From contig NZ_AOIU01000023.1 in assembly GCF_000337455.1 (NCBI RefSeq), positions 1 through 64,000 of the forward strand: a stretch of DNA of 64,000 bases, read 5' to 3'. Under the pieces are notes generated by a model that was given only the letters and a program-made list of their open reading frames with translations, was not told the DNA's origin and ran no database searches. This DNA comes from Halosimplex carlsbadense 2-9-1. Its GTDB lineage: Archaea; Halobacteriota; Halobacteria; Halobacteriales; Haloarculaceae. Below, piece after piece: positions 9,371 through 15,495 of this stretch (positions are counted from its first letter, which is position 1; each line of letters opens with the position of its first letter). A program made the position numbers and the translations under genes.

Positions 9371-10845
9371 TGGCGGACTCCGGACTCGACCGCCTCGTCG
9401 CCGGCGTCCGCAGGCGGGTGAACATGGTGTTCAAGGACCGCGAGGAGTTCGACCTCACCTCCGGTGACATCCCGCGCCCGCTGTTCTACCTCTCGCTGCC
9501 CATCGTCATCACCAACCTGCTGCAAACGGCGTACAACCTCGTCGACACCATCTGGCTCGGCCAGTACAGCGAGACGGCGCTGGCTGCCATCGGGATGGCG
9601 TTCCCGCTCGTCTTCTTCCTCATTTCGCTGGGGCTGGGTATATCCATCGCCGGGAGCATCCTCGTCGCACAGAATATCGGCGCCGGCGACGAGGACCAGG
9701 CGGAGTTCGCGGCCTCTCAGACCGTCACCTTCGCCATCATCGCGTCGCTGCTCCTGGGGGCCTTTGGCTACCTCAACGTCGGCACGCTGTTGGACCTGAT
9801 CGGCGGCCCCGAGAACGTCGTCGCGGGCGCGACGGGCTACCTGCAAATCATCTCGCTGGGGATGATCTTCATGTTCGCCTTCTTCGTGTTCATGTCGCTG
9901 ATGCGCGGCTACGGCGACACGATCACGCCGATGCTGGTCATGTTCGTCACCGTCGTCGTCAACATGGTCCTCGACCCCTTCCTCATCTTCGGGTGGTGGG
10001 TCTTCCCCGAGCTCGGCATCAACGGCGCCGCCTACGCCACTATCTTCTCCCGAGCGCTCGCGACCGTCATCGGCATGGCCATCATGTTCCGGGGCAACCG
10101 CGGCGTCCAGATCCACCTCTCGGACATGTGGCCCGACCTGGGTTACCTCCGGAAGATCGTCCGGGTCGGCGTCCCCGCTTCCATCGAGAACACCGGTAAC
10201 TCCATCGCCGTCGTCATCATGCTCACCATCGTCACGCCGTTCGGCGAGACGGTCATCGCCGCCTACACCGTCGGCGTCCGCATGTTCTCGGTCATCTTCC
10301 TCCCCGCCATCGCCGTCGGCCGCGGCGTCGAGACGATGGTCGGCCAGAACATCGGCGCCCGCGAACAGGACCGGGCCGGCCGCGCCACCAACTTCGCCGC
10401 CAAGGCCATGTTCGGCGTCCTCGCCGCCGTCGGCGTCCTCACGTGGCTCGGCGCCCCGAACATCGTCGCGATCTTCTCGGACGACCCCGAGGTCGTCGAG
10501 ATCGGCCGCCTGTTCCTCCGGTACGTCGCCCCGACCTTCGGCTTCACCGGGATCTTCCACTCCTACAAGGGCGGGTTCCGCGGCGCCGGCAAGACGCTGA
10601 CCGCCGCCGCCATCTCCATCACGATGCTCGGCCTCGTCCGGCTCCCCGTCGCCTACTTCGCCTCCGGCGAGATGGGGTACGAGGGGATCTGGCTCGCGTT
10701 CGCTGTCTCCAACGTCGCCGGCGCCGCTATCGCCTACGCCTGGTACCGCCTGGGCACCTGGCGCGACGCTTCCCTCACCGACTCTCCTGGCATGGCCCCG
10801 GCCCCCGACGCCGACCCCGACGCCGAACCCGCGACCGACGACTGA
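9370..10845 (+). CDS. MATE-family multidrug/metabolite exporter
   Basis: Integral membrane antiporter of 491 residues with about 12 predicted transmembrane segments. It extrudes cationic or organic compounds using a Na+ or H+ gradient. MATE hallmarks are IPRPLFYLSLPIVITNLLQTAYNLVDTIWLGQ near the N-terminus and the repeated second half (GVPASIENTGNSIAVVIM; VGRGVETMVGQNIGA). Closest in character to the DinF/NorM-like haloarchaeal group. Translationally coupled to tetR through a one-base stop/start overlap, so expression probably follows release of that repressor. The C-terminal 20 residues are a hydrophilic acidic tail typical of halophiles. Confidence 0.93.
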   Translation: MADSGLDRLVAGVRRRVNMVFKDREEFDLTSGDIPRPLFYLSLPIVITNLLQTAYNLVDTIWLGQYSETALAAIGMAFPLVFFLISLGLGISIAGSILVAQNIGAGDEDQAEFAASQTVTFAIIASLLLGAFGYLNVGTLLDLIGGPENVVAGATGYLQIISLGMIFMFAFFVFMSLMRGYGDTITPMLVMFVTVVVNMVLDPFLIFGWWVFPELGINGAAYATIFSRALATVIGMAIMFRGNRGVQIHLSDMWPDLGYLRKIVRVGVPASIENTGNSIAVVIMLTIVTPFGETVIAAYTVGVRMFSVIFLPAIAVGRGVETMVGQNIGAREQDRAGRATNFAAKAMFGVLAAVGVLTWLGAPNIVAIFSDDPEVVEIGRLFLRYVAPTFGFTGIFHSYKGGFRGAGKTLTAAAISITMLGLVRLPVAYFASGEMGYEGIWLAFAVSNVAGAAIAYAWYRLGTWRDASLTDSPGMAPAPDADPDAEPATDD

Positions 10846-10963
10846 GCGACTGGATCGTCCGCAGAATTCCCTCTAACGCCGAACTGCATTGTTTCTCCCG
10901 ACGAATATTCAGTACAATCGAGGTAGTGAGCGGTTGCAGTGCGGTTGTAGTGCGGTGGCGCGC

Positions 10964-10990
10964 GCTGTCGCGACCTCGTGTCGCGACAGC
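10964..10990. repeat. Perfect 11-base inverted repeat
   Basis: Arms GCTGTCGCGAC and GTCGCGACAGC separated by five bases. The left arm is part of a 19-base string (10955-10973) that recurs exactly at 63956-63974. Confidence 0.85.
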
Positions 10991-11121
10991 ATCGTGCGAG
11001 GGATGAGAAGCGCAGGAGCCTGCGACGAGCATCGCAATCGGTTGGGGAGGGATGTGGCCGTCTGCGGTGCCGTGTTGTCCCTGGTGGACTGAAAGGGCGA
11101 GGCGCGCTCGCGTTTATATAG

Positions 11122-11183
11122 TCGTCTGAGCGACTACTATCCGCGCGGGCCGTGCGGAGAGCGTGGATATGTCGCTCAGCGAC
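11122..11183. repeat. 62-base imperfect palindrome
   Basis: Outer arms GTCG/CGAC and TGAGCGAC/GTCGCTCA, then inner arms TATCCGCGC (11139-11147) and GCGTGGATA (11161-11169), together about 21 base pairs with one wobble and small bulges. It lies directly after a TTTATATA box. Confidence 0.6.
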
Positions 11184-11184
11184 C

Positions 11185-11262
11185 GCGAGCGGGCCGAGGG
11201 CTTTCGGCGCCTGCTGTCCCCGATGATTGCAGTTCTTCCTAGCGAGCGGGCCGAGGGCTTTC
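11185..11262. repeat. Two exact copies of a 21-base direct repeat
   Basis: Copies at 11185-11205 and 11242-11262, both starting GCGAGCGGGCCG and ending GGGCTTTC, with a 57-base period. A degenerate third copy (AGCGAGCGCGCGAGAGCTT) follows near 11299-11317, just before the promoter of the next gene. Confidence 0.8.
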
Positions 11263-11354
11263 AACGCTCACCGTCGAGTGGGGCACCGACTTCAGCTAGC
11301 GAGCGCGCGAGAGCTTAAAAGGCATGGCGCCGTATCACCGTGCGAGGCGACCAC

Positions 11355-11741
11355 ATGCCGGCGCGTGACCCTTCGTTCGCCATCCCCGGACGGCCCGAAC
11401 GCACCTATCCCCGCGGCGGCGGCGTCGAGTACGAGGGCGAGACGGTCTTCGTCCTCTCCCCGGCGGCCGACCGGTCGGACGGCGACCTCGAAGCGCTCGT
11501 CACCGACGTGCTCGACGCCGACAGCTACCGCTCGGGCGACTTCATGGAGCTACCGATGCCGCTGTATCTCGTCCGCGACGAGGAGACGGCCGACGTGTTC
11601 CGCGTCACCGTTCGCAACCGCGCCGTCCAGTTGCACGTCCTCCCGGAGACGGAGTCCGAGGGGCTGCGTCGGTTCTACGAGCGACTCCGCGAGGCCTCCG
11701 ACTGCGAGTGGTCGGTGGCCTGTCGGACGGATTTCGGGTGA
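11355..11741 (+). CDS. Conserved-type hypothetical protein, 128 residues
   Basis: I do not recognise a family. The product is acidic, soluble and without Cys pairs or membrane segments. It looks globular with alternating beta/alpha character: GGGVEYEGETVFVLSP, then LPMPLYLVRDEETADVFRVTVRNRAVQLHVLPE, then a terminal helix ETESEGLRRFYERLREA. A TATA-like TTAAAA (11315-11320) lies upstream. The ATG at 11355 is preferred, but an in-frame GTG at 11340 (five codons earlier) is also at workable distance. Codon use matches the neighbours. It looks like a small haloarchaea-restricted protein. Confidence 0.65.
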   Translation: MPARDPSFAIPGRPERTYPRGGGVEYEGETVFVLSPAADRSDGDLEALVTDVLDADSYRSGDFMELPMPLYLVRDEETADVFRVTVRNRAVQLHVLPETESEGLRRFYERLREASDCEWSVACRTDFG

Positions 11742-11834
11742 CGGCCGCGGTCCCGCCAAGTGCCTCGCCCCGCCTCTCCCCGGACCGAACCCGTTCGGAC
11801 GAAGGCTCACGTCGCGGCCCGACCGAGGACCACC

Positions 11835-12011
11835 ATGCCATCGCTCTCGCCCCTGGCGCGTCCGGGGCTCCTCCTCGCGGCGTCCTGTGGCGCCGTCGGT
11901 GCCGCCGTCCAGAGTCCCGAGCGGGCCGTCCTGTGGGCGCTCGTCGGTTACTTCCTCGGGAAGTCGATCCAGAGCACGGTCTGGGCGGTCACGGCGGGGC
12001 CCTCCGCGTGA
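11835..12011 (+). CDS. Small two-helix membrane protein, 58 residues
   Basis: Tiny hydrophobic protein starting MPSLSPLARPG with two probable membrane stretches (LLLAASCGAVGAAV and AVLWALVGYFLGKSIQSTVWAV). No family is recognised. The start is inferred from the first ATG of a continuous hydrophobic frame. It sits between two small soluble proteins on the same strand and could be co-transcribed with them. It may be a chance frame, although the composition is convincingly membrane-like. Confidence 0.45.
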   Translation: MPSLSPLARPGLLLAASCGAVGAAVQSPERAVLWALVGYFLGKSIQSTVWAVTAGPSA

Positions 12012-12078
12012 CTCACGCTCCGCCGGGCGAACATCTTCCGGGAAACCGACTCGCGGGAGGGACGCGTCCGTCCCGACG

Positions 12079-12312
12079 ATGGCAGGACAGCAACTGGACC
12101 TCCGCGAGATCCCACCGTCGCAGCGACACCCGAAGATCTTCGACGCGTTCGAGGACATCGAGAGCGGCGAGGCGCTGACGCTGGTCAACGACCACGAACC
12201 GGCGCCGTTGTATCACCAGATGGCCGCCGAAGTCGAGTCGTTCGACGCCGAGGGATACACGGTCGACCGCGTCGGCCCCGACGAGTTCATCGCGACGCTC
12301 CCGAAGCGGTAG
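12079..12312 (+). CDS. DUF2249 domain protein
   Basis: Small soluble protein of 77 residues matching DUF2249: LDLREIPPSQRHPKIFDAFEDIESGEALTLVNDHEPAPLYHQM, ending in IATLPKR. The fold is SirA/TusA-like, and the characteristic VNDHEPxPLYxQ motif is complete. In haloarchaea such proteins often accompany nitrogen-oxide or redox genes, but none are next to it here, so the role stays open. It may be co-transcribed with the small genes upstream. Confidence 0.85.
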   Translation: MAGQQLDLREIPPSQRHPKIFDAFEDIESGEALTLVNDHEPAPLYHQMAAEVESFDAEGYTVDRVGPDEFIATLPKR

Positions 12313-12335
12313 TCGGACGGTCACGCCCCTCGCGG

Positions 12336-13043
12336 TCAGTAGTCCGGCCGCTCGGCGTAGTCGATGGGGTCTTCGACGCCGGCGCGCTGGAACGCCTGCA
12401 GCCGGAACGCGCAGGCGTCGCAGGTCCCGCAGGCGGGCGCTTCCTCGCGGTAGCAGCTCCAGGTGATATCGTAGGGCACGCCGAGTTCGAGCCCGCGTTC
12501 GGCGATGTCGGTCTTCGACCACTCGACGAACGGGGCGACGAGCTCGATCTCGGTCTCCGGTTTCGTCCCCACGTCGATCACCCGCTGGAAGGCGTCGAAA
12601 AAGTCGGGCCGGCAGTCGGGATACCCCGAGAAGTCCTCGCTGTGGGCGCCGATGAACACCGCCGAACAGTCGGTGGCCTCCGCATACGAGGTCGCCATCG
12701 ACAGCAGGTTCGCGTTCCGGAACGGAACGTAGGAGGTCGGGACTTCCTCGCTGTCGAGGTCGGCGTCGGCCACGTCCATCTCGGCGTCGGTCAGGCTTGA
12801 CGCCCCGATCGCCGCGAGGTGGCGCGTCTCGACGTGGCAAAAGTCGGCGGCGTCGACTTCCTCGGCGAGCGCCTCGGCGCATTCGCGTTCTTTCGTCTCC
12901 GTCTCCTGGCCGTAGGAGGTGTGGAAGAAGTACGGCTCGTAGCCCCGGTCCATCGCCTCGTAGACCGCGGTCGCGCTGTCCATCCCGCCCGATACCAGGA
13001 TCACGGCTCGGTCGTCGTCGGTCGTTTGGTCGTCGTCGGTCAT
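12336..13043 (-). CDS. queC: 7-cyano-7-deazaguanine (preQ0) synthase
   Basis: ATP-dependent conversion of 7-carboxy-7-deazaguanine to preQ0, the precursor of archaeosine at tRNA position 15. 235 residues, cytosolic. PP-loop motif LVSGGMDSATAVYEA is near the N-terminus, and the zinc-binding cysteines are in CYREEAPACGTCDACAFR near the C-terminus. Last of three genes in the order queD-queE-queC, 33 bases after queE. In archaea the product is inserted by TgtA, which is not in this window. Confidence 0.95.
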   Translation of the reverse strand: MTDDDQTTDDDRAVILVSGGMDSATAVYEAMDRGYEPYFFHTSYGQETETKERECAEALAEEVDAADFCHVETRHLAAIGASSLTDAEMDVADADLDSEEVPTSYVPFRNANLLSMATSYAEATDCSAVFIGAHSEDFSGYPDCRPDFFDAFQRVIDVGTKPETEIELVAPFVEWSKTDIAERGLELGVPYDITWSCYREEAPACGTCDACAFRLQAFQRAGVEDPIDYAERPDY

Positions 13044-13076
13044 GTCTGAGTAGTCGTGATGTCGTAGTCGTTCGCT

Positions 13077-13868
13077 TCAGGTTCCCGGCGCGTCGTTCCA
13101 CAGGTCGACGTGCAGCCGCGGCGTGTACCGGTAGCCGTACTCCGCCGCGAGTTCGGCCACTGCCTCGCGGGTCTCGTCCAACCGCTCGCGGGTCTGTCCC
13201 TCGGGCATCAGGAGTACGTCCGAGTCCGCGACGGTCGCGGTCGCCGCCTCGCGCACGCGCTCGACCAATGCCTCGATCTCGTCTACGTCCTCGCGGCCGG
13301 TGACGACGAACTTCAGTTGCGTCTCGTAGGCGTCGACGAGCGCCGCGAGCGCCTCGAGGTCGATTCGTCGGTCCTCGTGGCGGTCGGCCCACTCGCCGTC
13401 GCCCTTCGGGTCGCGGTCGGCGGTCGGCGTGCTGCTCGCCAGCTTCGGGCTGACGCTCGCCAGGTCGATCGGCGCGTCGCGGTAGACGGTCCCGTTCGTC
13501 TCCACGGTAGTGTGAAACCCCGCCGCGTCGAGGCGGTCGAGCAGCGCGACCACCTCGTCGTGGATCATCGGCTCGCCGCCGGTCACGACGACGTGGTCGG
13601 CCCGACCGTGGTCGGTCCGGGCGCGCTCGGCGACCGCGTCGACGATCTCGTCGATCCCCATCCAGGCGTGGGTCGGCTCCCACGACGTGTGATAGGAGTC
13701 ACAGAACCAGCACCGCAGGTTACAGCCGCTCGTCCGGACGAAGACGGTGGGAACGCCAGCGAGCTTCCCTTCCCCCTGCAGCGAGTGGAACAGCTCGTTG
13801 ACCGGCAGCGCATCCTCGGCGTCGGCGGGCCGGTCGGCTCCCGCTTCGATCGCGTCGTTCACCGGCAT
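13077..13868 (-). CDS. queE: 7-carboxy-7-deazaguanine synthase (radical SAM)
   Basis: Radical-SAM enzyme turning 6-carboxytetrahydropterin into 7-carboxy-7-deazaguanine. 263 residues. The cluster cysteines are C49, C53 and C56 in the short motif CNLRCWFC, i.e. C-x3-C-x2-C, preceded by the QueE hallmark HSLQGEGKLAGVPTVFVR. VVTGGEPM follows as the SAM-binding GGE motif. Its start overlaps the queD stop by one base. Middle gene of the archaeosine precursor operon. Confidence 0.95.
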   Translation of the reverse strand: MPVNDAIEAGADRPADAEDALPVNELFHSLQGEGKLAGVPTVFVRTSGCNLRCWFCDSYHTSWEPTHAWMGIDEIVDAVAERARTDHGRADHVVVTGGEPMIHDEVVALLDRLDAAGFHTTVETNGTVYRDAPIDLASVSPKLASSTPTADRDPKGDGEWADRHEDRRIDLEALAALVDAYETQLKFVVTGREDVDEIEALVERVREAATATVADSDVLLMPEGQTRERLDETREAVAELAAEYGYRYTPRLHVDLWNDAPGT

Positions 13869-14317
13869 CAGTACGTGGCGCGGAGTTCGCTCGTCTCGCT
13901 CACCGCGACGGCCACGTCGGAGACCGTTTCGGGGAACGCTTCGCGCAGCTCCCGTTCGAGGACGACCGCCATCACCTCGGCCGTCGGCGGCCGTTCGAGC
14001 ACGACCACGGCGTCGCCGTCGCCGCTCGCCTCGAAGGCCTCGACCAGCGGGTCACCCCGTTCGAGCAGGAACATGTGGTCCCACTCGGAGATGACTGCGG
14101 TAATATCGCCTTTGTCGACGACCCATCCCTCCTCGCGGATCTGCCCCGTCACCTCGACGCGGACCTCGTAGTTGTGCCCGTGCGGTCGCGAACACTTCCC
14201 ATCGTGGTGCTGTAGCCTGTGCCCCGCGCTGATCCGGATCGGTCGGTCGCCGCCGACGACGAGCGTCCGCTCCTCGCCCCCGGTCGCGTCCAGTCTCCTT
14301 TGTCCCCGCCGAGTCAT
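13868..14317 (-). CDS. queD: 6-carboxytetrahydropterin synthase family protein
   Basis: First enzyme of the preQ0 branch, making 6-carboxytetrahydropterin from dihydroneopterin triphosphate. 149 residues. Zinc ligands are in ISAGHRLQHHDGKCSRPHGHNYEV, which includes the catalytic Cys, and the C-terminal half carries DKGDITAVISEWDHMFLL and PPTAEVMA. Leads the queD-queE-queC unit. A TATA-like TTTTAG on the minus strand (14341-14346) lies 27 bases upstream, supporting the start at 14317. Confidence 0.93.
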   Translation of the reverse strand: MTRRGQRRLDATGGEERTLVVGGDRPIRISAGHRLQHHDGKCSRPHGHNYEVRVEVTGQIREEGWVVDKGDITAVISEWDHMFLLERGDPLVEAFEASGDGDAVVVLERPPTAEVMAVVLERELREAFPETVSDVAVAVSETSELRATY

Positions 14318-14340
14318 ATCACGGTATTATCGAAGGAGTA

Positions 14341-14346
14341 CTAAAA
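14341..14346 (-). promoter_or_regulatory. TATA-like promoter of queDEC
   Basis: Minus-strand TTTTAG centred about 27 bases before the queD ATG, predicting a leaderless operon transcript. Confidence 0.55.
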
Positions 14347-14483
14347 TGTGCTTGTCGAGCCGATTCTAGTCCGGCAGTGACGACGAGTTCCGGGGCAACG
14401 ACGGTTGTCACCGAAGGCCACGACGCTCTGTCTTGTGAACTGGAGGAAGACGGTCGCTTCGCTCGGCGAGCGGGTTCAGAGGA

Positions 14484-14557
14484 TGCCGCCTCCCGGATTT
14501 GAACCGGGGACAGCTCGATCTTCAGTCGAGTGCTCTCCCAGTCTGAGCTAAGGCGGC
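14484..14557 (-). tRNA. tRNA-Phe (GAA)
   Basis: A 74-base cloverleaf on the minus strand. Acceptor stem GCCGCCU pairs with AGGCGGC, with discriminator A. The anticodon arm is CTCGA-CTGAAGA-TCGAG with anticodon GAA, and the T arm is CCCGG-TTCAAAT-CCGGG. The 3' CCA is not encoded, and no intron is present in the anticodon loop. Confidence 0.95.
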
Positions 14558-14594
14558 GCGCCGTCGGGCGTATCTCCGAGTGCGGGGAGGGGAG

Positions 14595-14600
14595 AAAAAA
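14595..14600 (-). terminator. T-run downstream of the DoxX-like gene
   Basis: Six T residues on the minus strand about 65 bases past the DoxX-like stop and before the tRNA gene, in very GC-rich surroundings. Archaeal termination commonly uses such oligo-T tracts. Confidence 0.4.
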
Positions 14601-14663
14601 GGATTTCGAAAGTCGGACCGACCGTTCGGATCGTTGACCTCTACCGTGTCTCCGGTGGCCGCC

Positions 14664-15089
14664 CTACTCCCGACCCGACGACTCGTCCGTGTACCACCAC
14701 GCCCACGCGACGAGGACGGCCTGGAGCGGCAACCGCGCCCACAGCGCCGCGTCGCGCGGGTCACGTAGCTGTGCAGGCACGTCCCCCAGGTCGAAATCGT
14801 CACCGGTGGCCATGTAGACGTTCGCGGGGAACACCGCCACGAGCAGCGCGATGAGACCCCACGCCGAGCGGCGGCGCGTCCGTTCGAACAGCACACCGAT
14901 GCCGAGGCCGGCCTCCGCGATTCCGGAGAGGTAGACGAGTGTCCGCGGCCGCGGGAACTGCGGCGGCACGATCCGTTCGTACGTCTCCGGTGCGACGAAG
15001 TGGAGCACTCCCGCGAGGACGTACGAGAGCCCCATGACGTACCGAAGCGGCCGCTTCGATCTGGCGAGGAGAGTGGTGCGCACGGTCAC
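14664..15089 (-). CDS. DoxX-like small membrane protein
   Basis: Integral membrane protein of 141 residues with about four transmembrane segments: GLSYVLAGVLHFV, LVYLSGIAEAGLGIGVLF, SAWGLIALLVAVFPANVYMA and LPLQAVLVAWAWWY. This pattern, with the GIAEAGLGIGVL and VFPANVYM motifs, matches the DoxX/DoxD-like superfamily. Members are linked loosely to redox or quinone functions; no substrate is known for this one. The start is a GTG at 15089; an internal ATG at 15035 would remove only the basic N-terminal tail. Confidence 0.75.
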   Translation of the reverse strand: MTVRTTLLARSKRPLRYVMGLSYVLAGVLHFVAPETYERIVPPQFPRPRTLVYLSGIAEAGLGIGVLFERTRRRSAWGLIALLVAVFPANVYMATGDDFDLGDVPAQLRDPRDAALWARLPLQAVLVAWAWWYTDESSGRE

Positions 15090-15194
15090 ACGGTTCGGGA
15101 GTGACGGACGAAAGACTTCCTCTCGGCGACCGGATTTGGAGCGATGTCGGCTCCTGGGACACGAACTCCCGAACGACTCGCTGGCGCGCCGTGA

Positions 15195-15314
15195 TCAGGG
15201 CAGAAACAGGTCGGCGGAGTCGAACTCGGCGCCGCAGTCGTCGCAGACGTACGTGGTGCCGTCGGTGGTGCTGACGTGCCCGCTGCACTTCGGGCAGGTG
15301 GAGCCGTCGATCAT
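15195..15314 (-). CDS. 39-residue zinc-ribbon microprotein
   Basis: Very small protein with two CxxC knuckles, CPKC and CDDC, spaced like a rubredoxin/zinc ribbon, ending DSADLFLP. Such zinc-finger microproteins are frequent in haloarchaea and mostly unstudied. ATG at 15314; another ATG lies ten codons further up in frame. Function unknown; zinc binding is the only firm inference. Confidence 0.65.
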   Translation of the reverse strand: MIDGSTCPKCSGHVSTTDGTTYVCDDCGAEFDSADLFLP

Positions 15315-15495
15315 GGCCACCTCTCTCTCGGCGGGACACATAGCCCTTGTGCGTCCCGGGACTCGGGCGAAACCGGCGCGAGCGGCCGAAGCGAACCGGT
15401 GACCACGAAGTATTTGTTTCTGGCAGTCCACCTTTCGGTGAATGCATCGCCCGGAGTGGACCGCTTTTACTCGCCCTCCCCGCCGCGACTGACCG

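Larger units (their letters stand above)
10846..11339. other. Repeat-rich non-coding block
   Basis: About 490 bases without a convincing gene. It holds, in order: an 11-base tandem repeat (10930-10951, partial third copy to 10960), an 11-base inverted repeat (10964-10990), a strong TATA-like TTTATATA (11114-11121), a 62-base imperfect palindrome (11122-11183), and two exact copies of a 21-base direct repeat (11185-11205 and 11242-11262) with a degenerate third near 11299-11317. Short open frames here have no start signals or family resemblance. It may be a structured RNA, a relic of a mobile element, or a regulatory region. Confidence 0.7.

Noticed and set aside
10889..11264. Short open frames on both strands in the repeat block
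   Set aside because: They include the direct repeats as repeated peptides (ALGPLA), have no start signals and do not resemble proteins. The region is better described as non-coding.
10846..11339. Replication origin
   Set aside because: No orc1/cdc6 gene next to it and no recognisable origin recognition boxes; the repeats are of a different kind.
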